A DNA stretch of 64,000 nt from NCBI GenBank assembly GCA_029257185.1, contig JARICT010000036.1, forward strand, positions 1-64,000, given 5' to 3'. Below are positions 47,270-55,471 of the stretch, piece by piece. The position numbers and the translations under genes were made by a program. The notes under the pieces are model-generated. The model searched no databases and was not told the origin of the DNA. It worked only from the letters and a program-made list of their open reading frames with translations. Each line of letters starts with the position of its first letter. The first letter of the stretch is position 1. The DNA comes from Quadrisphaera sp. GTDB lineage: Bacteria; Actinomycetota; Actinomycetes; Actinomycetales; Quadrisphaeraceae.

Positions 47270-47871
47270 GCCTGCCGCCCGAGTTCTTCGACGACTTCTA
47301 CGCCGCCGGCGGCGCCGACCCGTGGGGCTTCACCTCTCGCTGGTACGAGCAGCGCAAGCGGGCCCTGACGCTCGCCGCGCTGCCTCGGACCCGCTACCGC
47401 CGGGGGCTGGAGCCGGGATGCTCGACGGGGGTGCTGTCAACAGCCCTGGCGCAGCGGTGCGAGGCGCTGGTCGCCACCGACGTCGCCGAGGCCGCGCTGG
47501 CCGAGGCCGCGCGCCGCGTGCCGGGCAACGTCGAGCTGCGTCGCTGGGGGCTGCGAGACCCGTGGCCGGACGAGACCTTCGACCTCGTGGTGCTCTCCGA
47601 GGTCGGCTACTACCTCGACGCCGACGCGCTGGAGGGCGAGGTGCCGCACGTGATCGACGCCCTGGAACCCGGCGGGACGCTCGTCCTCGCGCACTGGCGC
47701 CACGACGTGCCGGAGTACCCGCTGAGCGGCGACGTCGTCCACCGGGTCGTCTCCGCGCGGGCCGGCCTGGCGCGGGTGGGAGGCTGGCTGGACGACGACC
47801 TGCGCCTCGACGTGCTGGAGCGCGCCGACGCCCCGGTGCCCTCGGTCGCCTCGCGCGACGGCCTCGTCTGA
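47266..47871 (+). CDS. NodS-like SAM-dependent methyltransferase
   Basis: 201 residues. FFDDFYAAGGADPWGFTSRWYEQRK at the start (shown in part: DPWGFTSRWYEQRK) and motif I GLEPGCSTGVLSTALA with LVATDVAEAALAEAARRV match the nodulation-protein-S family, whose founding member N-methylates a deacetylated glucosamine of lipochitooligosaccharides. Following a PIG-L deacetylase, methylation of a freed amine is a reasonable inference. It ends 6 bp before the convergent oxidoreductase gene. Confidence 0.87.
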   Translation: MSLPPEFFDDFYAAGGADPWGFTSRWYEQRKRALTLAALPRTRYRRGLEPGCSTGVLSTALAQRCEALVATDVAEAALAEAARRVPGNVELRRWGLRDPWPDETFDLVVLSEVGYYLDADALEGEVPHVIDALEPGGTLVLAHWRHDVPEYPLSGDVVHRVVSARAGLARVGGWLDDDLRLDVLERADAPVPSVASRDGLV

Positions 47872-47877
47872 CCACCC

Positions 47878-48894
47878 CTAGAGCGTCAGCACCACCTTGC
47901 CCCGCACGTCGCCGCTGGTGAGGCGTGCGTGGGCGGCGGCCACCTCCTCCAGCGGCAGGACGTCGTCGACGGGGACGCGCAGGCGCCCGTCGTCGACGAG
48001 CCGCACCAGCCGGTCGAGGTCGCGCGTGCGCGCCTTGACCATGACGGAGGCGTGGCTCGGTCGATCCGCGGCGCTGCCGGCTTCCTGCGGAGCGGCGACC
48101 GGCGCGCCGAGGGCCCCGAGCCCGCCCATCACGTCCTTCATCAGGCCCGCACCGACCGAGGAGAGGAGCGTGGCCGGCTGGGGCCGGGTGGTGACCGCGG
48201 TCCCCCCTGGGCGCAGGAGCGAGCGCACCACCTCCGCGGTCAGCGCGCCCGGGGCGTCGAGCACCACGTCGAACCGCGCGCCGAGCGACCCGATCCGCTG
48301 CGAGCGGTCGACCACCTCGTGGGCGCCGAGGCCGCGCACGTGGTCGCTGCGCGCCGCGTCGGCGACCGCGGTCACGTGGGCGCCGGCGAGGGCGGCCAGC
48401 TGCACCCCGAACGAGCCCACGCCGCCCGCGGCCCCGACCACGAGCACCTCGGCGCCCTGGCGGGAGCCCAGCGCCGCCCGCCCGTGCAGGGCCTGCAGCG
48501 CCGTGAGCCCCGCCAGCGGCAGCCCGGCAGCGGTGCTCCACGCCGTGGTGTCCGGCGCGAGGGCGGCCGAGGCGCTGTCGACCAGCGCCAGCTCGGCCTG
48601 CGCCCCGCCGCCGTGACCGAGCAGCGCGACCACCGCGTCACCCACCTCGAACGCGGTGACGGACTCCCCCACCGCCACCACCTCGCCGGCCAGGTCGAAC
48701 CCCAGCGAGCGTGGGCCCCGGCGCAGCACGGACAGCGGCAGCTCTCCGCGGGACACGCCGACGTCCGTGCCGTTGACCGACGACGCGGCGACGGCCACGA
48801 GGATCTCCTCGCCGCGCGGGTCGCGCGGCTCCGGCACGTCGTCGACGCGCAGCGAGGCGGCGCTGCCGGAGCCGTGGGCGCGCACGGCCCTCAC
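47878..48894 (-). CDS. Zinc-type alcohol dehydrogenase-like / quinone oxidoreductase
   Basis: 338 residues, MDR superfamily. GroES-like N-terminal half with SLGFDLAGEVVAVGESV, and an NADP-binding Rossmann half with VLVVGAAGGVGSFGVQLA (about 155-172). No zinc-ligand cysteines at the catalytic site, so it is of the quinone oxidoreductase type. C-terminal ARLTSGDVRGKVVLTL is typical. The GTG start overlaps the stop of the HAD gene in GTGA. Confidence 0.92.
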   Translation of the reverse strand: MRAVRAHGSGSAASLRVDDVPEPRDPRGEEILVAVAASSVNGTDVGVSRGELPLSVLRRGPRSLGFDLAGEVVAVGESVTAFEVGDAVVALLGHGGGAQAELALVDSASAALAPDTTAWSTAAGLPLAGLTALQALHGRAALGSRQGAEVLVVGAAGGVGSFGVQLAALAGAHVTAVADAARSDHVRGLGAHEVVDRSQRIGSLGARFDVVLDAPGALTAEVVRSLLRPGGTAVTTRPQPATLLSSVGAGLMKDVMGGLGALGAPVAAPQEAGSAADRPSHASVMVKARTRDLDRLVRLVDDGRLRVPVDDVLPLEEVAAAHARLTSGDVRGKVVLTL

Positions 48895-49598
48895 GCCGAC
48901 GCGCCCCGGGGCGAGGTGCCCAGCGCGACCGCGAGGTCCTCCAGGTGGTCGAGGAGGTCGGCCGGGTGCTCGCGCACGCCGACCGCTCCGGCCTCCCGCA
49001 GCTCGGGCTCCCCGATGCCCCCGCACCGCAGCGCCACGCACGGCAGGTCGGCGTCGGTCGACGCCCCGACGTCCCACACCGAGTCGCCCACCACCACGGT
49101 GCGGGCGGGGTCCAGCCCGTAGCGCTCCAGGGCGGCCCTGAGCGGGGCCCCGGTGGGCTTGCCCGCGTCGGCGTCGTCGGAGGTGATGACCCCGGTGACC
49201 ATCTTCTCGCCCCCGAGCAGGGGCATCATCCACTCCAGGTCGCCGCGTGCGCCGCTCGTGGTGAGGACCACGGACGCTCCGCGGTCGAGGCAGGCCTGCA
49301 GCAGGTCGTGGGCGCCGGGCAGGGCGGTCACCTCCGGCTGCAGGGCGTCGAAGCGGGCGGAGTGGCCCTCCACCACGCGGTCGTCGCCACCGTCGGTGAG
49401 GCGCTCGACGAGCGAGGCGCTCGGCAGGCCGATGCACGCGTGGACCTGCGCGGCGGTCACGTCGTCGTACCCGGCGTCGCGGAAGGCCCTGCGCCACGCG
49501 ACCACGTGCAGGTAGTTGCTGTCCAGGAGGGTGCCGTCCACGTCGAAGAGCACCCCCGGTGCTCCGCCAGAGGTGCCGGTGCGCGAGTCGTCAGCCAT
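48891..49598 (-). CDS. HAD-superfamily phosphatase (phosphoglycolate phosphatase-like)
   Basis: 235 residues. Motif I FDVDGTLLDSNY (nucleophile Asp about 19), motif II VVLTTSGARGDL, lysine in DADAGKPTGAPL, motif IV VVGDSVWDVGAS. C1-type cap. Substrate unknown. AAGCAT lies 6 nt before ATG 49598 and there is no strong ribosome binding site, so leaderless transcription is plausible. It leads a two-gene unit with the oxidoreductase. Confidence 0.92.
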   Translation of the reverse strand: MADDSRTGTSGGAPGVLFDVDGTLLDSNYLHVVAWRRAFRDAGYDDVTAAQVHACIGLPSASLVERLTDGGDDRVVEGHSARFDALQPEVTALPGAHDLLQACLDRGASVVLTTSGARGDLEWMMPLLGGEKMVTGVITSDDADAGKPTGAPLRAALERYGLDPARTVVVGDSVWDVGASTDADLPCVALRCGGIGEPELREAGAVGVREHPADLLDHLEDLAVALGTSPRGASA

Positions 49599-49604
49599 GC
49601 CCCG

Positions 49605-49610
49605 ATGCTT
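49605..49610 (-). promoter_or_regulatory. -10-like box, leaderless HAD start
   Basis: AAGCAT on the minus strand, 6-nt spacer CGGGGC, ATG 49598. Confidence 0.35.
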
Positions 49611-49709
49611 CCAGCGCGCTGCCACCGGCGCGAGCCGGGGTGGTGCGCGAGCCAGCAGCGCCACCCCCGCGGTTGGCGGGCTGCGCCGTCCGCGGGTAGG
49701 ACTGGTGGC

Positions 49710-50522
49710 ATGACCGAGGCAGACACGACGGCGAGCGGCGCCGACCAGCCCACCGTCCCCCTCACCGGCGGCGGCGCGATGCCGCTGATCGGCCTGGGGA
49801 CCTGGCAGGTCCAGGGGGACGACGCGCGGCGGGCCGTGGCGCACGCGCTCGAGGTGGGCTACCGCCACGTCGACACCGCCACGAGCTACGGCAACGAGGA
49901 GCAGGTGGGGGCCGCCATCGCGGGCAGCGCGCTCTCCCGCGAGCAGGTCTTCGTCACCACCAAGCTGCCCCCGGAGCGCGCCGACGACGCCCACGAGGTC
50001 CTCGCCCAGAGCCTGGAGGCCCTCGACCTGGACCACCTGGACCTGTGGCTGGTGCACGGCCCGCCGCCCGAGGGGGCGAGCCCCGCGCTGTGGACCCGCT
50101 TCCTCGAGGCCCGCTCGGAGGGGTTGGCGGCCGCGGTGGGTGTGAGCAACTACTCCCTGGACCAGATCGACGAGCTGGTCTCCGCCACCGGCCAGGCGCC
50201 GGCGGTCAACCAGGTCAAGCTCGGCCCCGCGCTGTGGGACCCCGCGCTGGTGACCGGGCACGCCGAGCGGGGCGTGGTGCTCGAGGGGTACAGCCCCTTC
50301 AAGACCACGGACATGGACGACGCCGGCCTGGTGGCGATCGCCCGCGCCCACGAGCGGACGCCGGGGCAGGTGGTGCTGCGCTGGCACGTGCAGCACGGCG
50401 TGGTGGCCATCCCGAAGTCCGTGCACGAGGACCGGATCGCCGAGAACCTCGACGTCTTCGGCTTCGCGCTCAGCGACGAGGAGATGACGACGCTGGACGG
50501 GCTCGGCCGGCCCACGGGCTGA
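49710..50522 (+). CDS. Aldo/keto reductase (diketo-gluconate reductase-like)
   Basis: 270 residues, NADPH-dependent TIM barrel. MPLIGLGTWQVQGDDARRAV, GYRHVDTATSYGNEE (catalytic Asp and Tyr), the lysine in VTTKLPPERADD, the histidine in LWLVHGPPP, GVSNYS, and the NADPH-binding IPKSVHEDRIAENL. The family reduces a broad range of aldehydes and ketones. TAGGAC lies 7 nt upstream of the ATG, an imperfect -10 box. Confidence 0.95.
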   Translation: MTEADTTASGADQPTVPLTGGGAMPLIGLGTWQVQGDDARRAVAHALEVGYRHVDTATSYGNEEQVGAAIAGSALSREQVFVTTKLPPERADDAHEVLAQSLEALDLDHLDLWLVHGPPPEGASPALWTRFLEARSEGLAAAVGVSNYSLDQIDELVSATGQAPAVNQVKLGPALWDPALVTGHAERGVVLEGYSPFKTTDMDDAGLVAIARAHERTPGQVVLRWHVQHGVVAIPKSVHEDRIAENLDVFGFALSDEEMTTLDGLGRPTG

Positions 50523-50539
50523 TCCCGGCGCGGGGGGGG

Positions 50540-51613
50540 ATGACGCGAGAGCCAAACGACCACGAAGGGCCCCCAGGGATGCGCACCAGCGATGACGGCA
50601 GCCCACCCTCCTCCGAGCCCCCGTCGACCGAGGGGAAGCCCCAGGATCCGGTCGCCGCGCTGCCGCCCGAGGTCGCGGCGTGGATCGGGGACGTCGTGGC
50701 GGAGATCGACCCGCCGCTGACCGGCGAGACCACGGCCGTGCAGCTGCTGCGCGGGGGACGCAAGGCGCTGGCGACAGTGACTCACGGCGGCGAGCTGCTG
50801 GTCCTCAAGCGATACGTCGATGACGAGGGCGCGCTGACCACCCTGTGGCTGCAGCGGCTCACCGCCGCCGGTCTCGTCGCGCCGAGCAGGTTCCTGGTGG
50901 CCCCGGCGCGGTGGTGGTCACCGCGCCACCGCACGCAGGTCATGGACCGCGCGCGCGGGTCGGCGTGGGGTGACTGGCTGACGGGGAGCGACGCGCTGAG
51001 GCAGGAGTCGTCCATCGCGGTGGCCGACTGGCTGACCGCCCTCCAGCAGCTCCCGGTGGTGCTGGAGGACCGCACGGGTCAGCGCTCCGCCTCCCGGTTG
51101 CGGAAGGAAGCGGCGTCGCTGGCGGACGCCTTCCCCGACGAACGTCACGCGCTGGCACGGATCGCCGGCGCCGCCGCTCAGCGGCTGGAGGCCGAGGCCG
51201 GCTCCCTGGTGCCCTCTCACGGGGACCTCCACCTCGACGAGCTGTTCCTCGCCCCGGGCCAGCAGCTCGTGGTGACCGGGGTCGACCTCGACACCGCGGG
51301 GCTGCGCCGGCCGTCCTCCGACGTCGGCTTCGCCCTCGCCATGCTGCTCGTCTCCTCGCGGATGCGCCACGGCTCGTTCCGGGGTGGGGCTGTCGCGGGA
51401 CGTGCCTTCTGGAAGCGCTGGGCGCCGACCGGGCAGGACCTCGAGGCGGTCCCGGCACAGATGGCCCGCTCGCTGGTGATGAGCCTGCACCTCGAGCTGG
51501 TGGCGTACCGGACCGGACGCGACGAGCTGCTCCGGCCCTGGTTGGACATCGCCGGGGCAGCGGTGTCCTCCGGCGTGGAGGCGGCTCTCTCCGTGGCAGA
51601 GGAGGTCGGTTGA
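50540..51613 (+). CDS. APH-like phosphotransferase, paralogue 1
   Basis: 357 residues of the aminoglycoside-phosphotransferase/kinase fold. ATP lysine in LLVLKRYVDDEG, catalytic loop SHGDLHLDELF (Asp in HGD), metal site VDLDTAGLRRPSSDVGFALA. The usual metal-coordinating Asn of HGDxxxxN is Glu (HLDE), which may impair catalysis. It is clearly paralogous to the gene at 54374-55471, sharing LRRPSxDVG and MRxGSF segments. Substrate unknown. The start may be ATG 50540 or ATG 50579; neither is strongly marked. Confidence 0.82.
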   Translation: MTREPNDHEGPPGMRTSDDGSPPSSEPPSTEGKPQDPVAALPPEVAAWIGDVVAEIDPPLTGETTAVQLLRGGRKALATVTHGGELLVLKRYVDDEGALTTLWLQRLTAAGLVAPSRFLVAPARWWSPRHRTQVMDRARGSAWGDWLTGSDALRQESSIAVADWLTALQQLPVVLEDRTGQRSASRLRKEAASLADAFPDERHALARIAGAAAQRLEAEAGSLVPSHGDLHLDELFLAPGQQLVVTGVDLDTAGLRRPSSDVGFALAMLLVSSRMRHGSFRGGAVAGRAFWKRWAPTGQDLEAVPAQMARSLVMSLHLELVAYRTGRDELLRPWLDIAGAAVSSGVEAALSVAEEVG

Positions 51614-51635
51614 CGAGGGTCTGCCCGGCGCGGGC

Positions 51636-52328
51636 TCAGGCTCCGGCCGCGGGCCGGGGCAGCGAGTGCAGCCGATACCCCATCCCGCGCAGCGTCTCGA
51701 TGCGCGAGCCGCCCATCTTGCGCCGGAGGTAGCGCACGTAGACCTCCACGACGTTGGAGCCGGGGTCGAAGTCCAGCCCCCACACCTGGCTGAGCAGCTG
51801 CTCCCGGGTGAGGACCTGGTCGACGTGGCGGAAGAAGGCCTCGGCGAGGGCGAACTCGCGAGCCGTCAGCTCGACCTCCGTCGCGCCGCCGTCGAGCAGG
51901 ACCCGGCGGGTCCGCAGGTCGAGGGTCAGGTCGCCGGCGCGCAGCATCGTCGTCTCCGGCGCCCTGCCCGGCTCCCTGATCCGCAGGCGCACCCGGGCGA
52001 GGAGCTCGTCGAAGCCGAAGGGCTTGCGGATGTAGTCGTCAGCGCCGCTCTCGAGCCCCGTGACGGTCTCCGCGACGCTGTCGCGGGCGGTCAGCACGAC
52101 GACGGGCAGGTCCACCTTCTCGGCCCGGAGCAGCCGCAGCACGGTGAGGCCGTCGGTGACCGGCAGGCCGAGGTCGAGGACCATGAGGTCGAAGGCGCCG
52201 GTGCGGGCGTACTGGTACGCGGACTCCCCGTCACCGACCACGGTCACGACGAAGCCGTTGCTGCTGAGGCCGCTCTCGAGGAAGGAGGCGATGCGGGGCT
52301 CGTCCTCGGCGACGAGGATGCGGTTCAC
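51636..52328 (-). CDS. OmpR-family response regulator of the broken two-component system
   Basis: 230 residues. Receiver: Asp in LVAEDEPRI, phospho-acceptor in LMVLDLGLPVTDG (about 53), Thr in VLTARDS, Lys in YIRKPFGF. DNA-binding domain with VELTAREFALAEAFFRH and VVEVYVRYLRRKMG. Its ATG overlaps the end of the kinase reading frame by 4 bp. The cognate kinase upstream is frameshifted, so this regulator may be unphosphorylated or use another donor. Confidence 0.93.
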   Translation of the reverse strand: MNRILVAEDEPRIASFLESGLSSNGFVVTVVGDGESAYQYARTGAFDLMVLDLGLPVTDGLTVLRLLRAEKVDLPVVVLTARDSVAETVTGLESGADDYIRKPFGFDELLARVRLRIREPGRAPETTMLRAGDLTLDLRTRRVLLDGGATEVELTAREFALAEAFFRHVDQVLTREQLLSQVWGLDFDPGSNVVEVYVRYLRRKMGGSRIETLRGMGYRLHSLPRPAAGA

Positions 52329-53882
52329 CGGCTTACCCCCTCCGGGTCGTCGGTCCCCGCGGAGGTGACGGGCGCGGAGGTGACGGGCGCAGGGTCGCCG
52401 GACGCGGCGGCGCCGTGGCCCTCGTGCGGCGCGACGGGCAGGAGCAGCGTGAACGTGGACCCCTCCCCGAGGGTGCTGTCCAGCAGGACCTGCCCGCCGT
52501 GGGCGCGGGCGATCGAGGTGACGATGGGGAGGCCGAGCCCGCCCGCGCTGCCGCGCCGGTCCCGGTCAGGGCCGTGCTCGGCGCGGGCGAAGCGGTCGAA
52601 GATGCGGGTCCGGTCCTCGGGGGCGATGCCCTCGCCGGTGTCGGCGACGCTGAGACGGAGGCGCCCGGCGACCATCGCTGCGCCGATCGAGATGCCGTCG
52701 CCGGGCCGGGTGTGGCGCACCGCGTTGGCGGCGAGCTGCATCAACGCCTGGGTGAGCCGCTGGTCGTCGGCGAGCACGGTCTGCTCGACCAGGCCCGAGA
52801 CGCTCCAGCGCCGGTCGCCCAGGGCGCTGGCCTTCGCGAGGACCTCCATCACCAGGTCGGTGACGTCGACCTCGCCGGGGCTCAGGAAGTCCGGGCGCTC
52901 AGCCTTGGCCAGCAGCATGAGGTCGTCGACCATGCGGTTCATCCGCGCCAGCTCGTCCAGCACGAGCGCGACGGTCCGCGACCGTTCGCCCGGGTCGTCG
53001 CCGAGCAGCTCGACGTGCCCGCGGATCACGGTGATCGGCGTGCGCAGCTCGTGGCTGGCGTCGTCGAGGAACTGCCGCTGGTCGGCGAAGGCGCTCTGCA
53101 GCCGGTCGAGCATCTCGTTGGGCGCTCTGCAGCCGGTCGAGCATCTCGTTGAAGGTGCGGGCGAGGGCGGCGACGTCGTCCGTGCCGGTCACGGTGATCC
53201 GCTGGTCGAGGTCGGACTCGCGGATCGCCCTGGCGGTCCGCCGCAGCGCGCGGATCGGTGCCAGGACACGGCCGGCGACCTGCCAGCTGGCCAGGCCGGC
53301 CAGGGCCAGCGCCACGAAGCTGACCGCGCCGAGCACCCTGACCGTGGCGGCGACCCGGTCCTCGCCCGGCTCGGCGAACTGGGCCACCACCAGGGCGCCG
53401 GGCTCGGGATCCCCTTCGACGCGCACGGGGAAGACCGCGTACCGGACGTCGCCGGCGTCGCTGTCCACCGTCCCGGTCTCGGGCTGGCGCACCCCGGCGA
53501 CGCGCGAGGCGAACTGCGGGTCGGTGTCGAGGCGGACCAGCGGCTCGGTGCGGGCCCGGCGGTCGGGACGGCCGTCCACGAGGCTGAAGAACGTCTCGTC
53601 GGCGTCCGGCACGATGACCGCGAGGTAGCTGGCCAGCAACGTGCTGACATCGGTGTACGGCCGGCCGGTGGCTGGGTCCACAGCGCGTGCGGCGTAGTCG
53701 CGCAGCTTGTCGCCCTCGTGGGCGAGCTCCTGCTCTAGCTCGGCTCCCGCCCGCTCGCTGAGCACCCGGGCGGCGATCACCAGCTCGGCGACCAGCGCGA
53801 TCGCGACCACCAGCATCATCCAGCCGATGATCCGGCTGCGTGCGCTCAGCCCTCCCGCACCGGGAGCCAGGCTCCTCCGCAC
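52325..53882 (-). pseudogene. Sensor histidine kinase split by a 31-bp tandem duplication
   Basis: The 5' part (53882 to about 53090) encodes a first helix (about 20-42), an extracytoplasmic sensor domain, a second helix (about 178-200) and HAMP up to ARTFNEMLDRLQSA. The frame then continues in nonsense ARD..RPAAERLRRP. The 3' part, beginning again at MLDRLQSAFADQ in another frame, has HisKA DASHELRTPITVIRG and HATPase motifs MQLAANAVRHT, VADTGEGIAPED and GSAGGLGLPIV. A perfect 31-bp duplication at 53090-53151 shifts the frame by one. Removing one copy restores a kinase of about 508 residues, so the break is recent, phase-variable or a sequencing error. Confidence 0.9.
53090..53151. repeat. 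Perfect 31-bp tandem duplication causing the frameshift
   Basis: Bases 53090-53120 and 53121-53151 are identical. The unit covers codons NEMLDRLQSA at the HAMP/HisKA junction. Since 31 is not a multiple of 3, the reading frame is broken exactly here. Confidence 0.95.
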
Positions 53883-53888
53883 GTCGGC

Positions 53889-54233
53889 TCAACCGTCCGT
53901 GTCGTCGTCGTCGGCGTCGTCGGCGTCGTCGTCGGCGTCGGAAGTGCCGTCGTCGTCGTCATCGTCATCACCTGCCGGGGGCGCCGGCACCACGGGCACC
54001 TTGGTCGCCCCCGTCGGCCCGGCCGGCTGCGCCGACGGCGCGGTGGGCTGCGCCGACGGCGCGGTGGGCGTCGTGGGCGCGGACGTCGCTGGCGGCTCAG
54101 CGGCGGGATCGACGACGACCACGCCGCCCACGTCCGCCGGAGGTGAGTCCAGCACCGCGCCGCCCACGACCCACGCGAGGGCGAGGCACAGCACCGGGGC
54201 GCCCAGCAGCGCGGCCAGCCGGCGACGCGACAC
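53889..54233 (-). CDS. Small membrane-anchored Asp-rich protein
   Basis: 114 residues from GTG 54233, set by GGGGGAGGGGG upstream. Basic start and one helix (about 6-24, LLGAPVLCLALAWVVGGAV), a Pro/Thr/Ala linker with two copies of PTAPSAQ, and an acidic tail of about 30 residues, mostly Asp (GDDDDDDDGTSDADDD). The tail suits cation binding outside the membrane. It is the first gene of the unit with the kinase and regulator (6 bp to the kinase), so it could be an accessory or a signal-sensing component. No named family recognised. Confidence 0.72.
   Translation of the reverse strand: MSRRRLAALLGAPVLCLALAWVVGGAVLDSPPADVGGVVVVDPAAEPPATSAPTTPTAPSAQPTAPSAQPAGPTGATKVPVVPAPPAGDDDDDDDGTSDADDDADDADDDDTDG
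54028..54069 (-). repeat. 21-bp in-frame tandem duplication
   Basis: Two identical 21-bp units encoding PTAPSAQ repeats in the Asp-rich protein gene. In frame, so only linker length changes. Confidence 0.85.
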
Positions 54234-54277
54234 GTGATCCCCCTCCCCCGACCTGCAGCACTCGGCCGAGGGCTGGA

Positions 54278-54291
54278 TGAGAAGGCTCTCA
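54278..54291. promoter_or_regulatory. Palindrome in the divergent promoter region
   Basis: TGAGA-AGGC-TCTCA, perfect 5-bp arms, between the divergent Asp-rich protein/kinase/regulator unit and the phosphotransferase operon. A candidate site for the response regulator; also related to the CTCTCAG element before HtrA. Confidence 0.4.
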
Positions 54292-54373
54292 GGCACGACC
54301 AACGCCTGTGCCATCCGGGGCCCACATCCTGATGAGTGACCCAGCGCGCACCGACCGTAGGAGCCAGCAGGAC

Positions 54374-55471
54374 ATGACGGCACACCCCCAGCCCCGACCG
54401 GGAGCCTGGTCGCTGCTGACCCGCGGTCCGGCCTCACCGGACGTGGACGCGCTGCCCCTCGCCGGAGCGCCGACCCCCGACACCACCCGGTGGGTGCGCG
54501 CCGTCCTGGCCGACACCGTCCCGGCGATGGCCGCGGTCTCCGGTCGCCTCGTCGCGCTGCGCGAGGGGCGCAAGCGGCTGGCCGTGCTCCACCCCGACGA
54601 CGGCCCGTCGCTGGTGCTCAAGCAGTACTCCGACGATCGCGGGGCGTGGACCCAGCGGTGGATGCAGCGGCTGGCCGAGGCCGGCATGGCGCCGCCGGCC
54701 CGCCTCTCGGTGACACCGGCGCGGGGATGGTCGCCCGCGCACAAGACCCTGGTGGCCGACCTGGCGCTGGGCGCCGAGTGGTCCGGCTCGCTGCAGGCCC
54801 CGGCGGCCGAGCGCGACGCGGCGGCGGTCGCCGCCGCGGACTGGCTGGTCGAGCTGGCAGCGCTGCCGGTGACCCTGCCGGACCGCACCGGCTACCGCGC
54901 CGGCGAGGACCTGCGCCGCCACAGCGGCGAGCTCGCCGACGAGCACCCGACGCGCGCCACCCGGCTGCTGGGTGTCTCTGGGACGGCCCAGTCGCGGCTC
55001 TACGGCGACCCGCGGGCGGGCGCCGACGACCTGGTCGCCTCCCACGGTGACCTGCACCCGGCGAACCTGTTCGTGGCGAGCGGCGGGCCCCTCGCGGTGA
55101 CCGCCATCGACGTCGACACCGCGGGGCTGCGCCGGCCCTCCTACGACGTCGGCTACGCCCTGGCCCAGCTGCTGGTCGCCTCCTGGATGCGCACCGGCTC
55201 CTTCGCGGCCGGGGCGAGCGCCGGCGCGGCCTTCTGGCAGCGGTGGAGCGCCCACGACGGCCGCGACGCCGACGCGGTGCCCGCGCAGGTGGTCCGCGCG
55301 CTGGTGCAGAGCCTGCACTTCGAGCTGGTCGTCTACCGCAACGGCCGCACCGACCTGCTGGAGCCGTGGCTGGCCGTCGCCGAGACCGTCCTCGCCGACG
55401 GCGTGCCCGCCACCCTCCACGCCCTCACCACCTCCCACCCCCTCACCACCGCCGAGGAGCCCACGCCGTGA
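54374..55471 (+). CDS. APH-like phosphotransferase, paralogue 2
   Basis: 365 residues. ATP lysine in LVLKQYSDDRG, catalytic loop SHGDLHPANLF with Asp and the metal-binding Asn both present, and metal site IDVDTAGLRRPSYDVGYAL. Paralogous to 50540-51613 but with an intact active site. It starts the operon with a GH57 enzyme and an ABC exporter and overlaps the GH57 start by 4 bp, suggesting that it phosphorylates a sugar or sugar-derived compound (inferred). ATG 54374 is chosen for AGGAGCCAGCAGGAC upstream; earlier in-frame starts at 54308 and 54332 exist. Confidence 0.87.
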   Translation: MTAHPQPRPGAWSLLTRGPASPDVDALPLAGAPTPDTTRWVRAVLADTVPAMAAVSGRLVALREGRKRLAVLHPDDGPSLVLKQYSDDRGAWTQRWMQRLAEAGMAPPARLSVTPARGWSPAHKTLVADLALGAEWSGSLQAPAAERDAAAVAAADWLVELAALPVTLPDRTGYRAGEDLRRHSGELADEHPTRATRLLGVSGTAQSRLYGDPRAGADDLVASHGDLHPANLFVASGGPLAVTAIDVDTAGLRRPSYDVGYALAQLLVASWMRTGSFAAGASAGAAFWQRWSAHDGRDADAVPAQVVRALVQSLHFELVVYRNGRTDLLEPWLAVAETVLADGVPATLHALTTSHPLTTAEEPTP

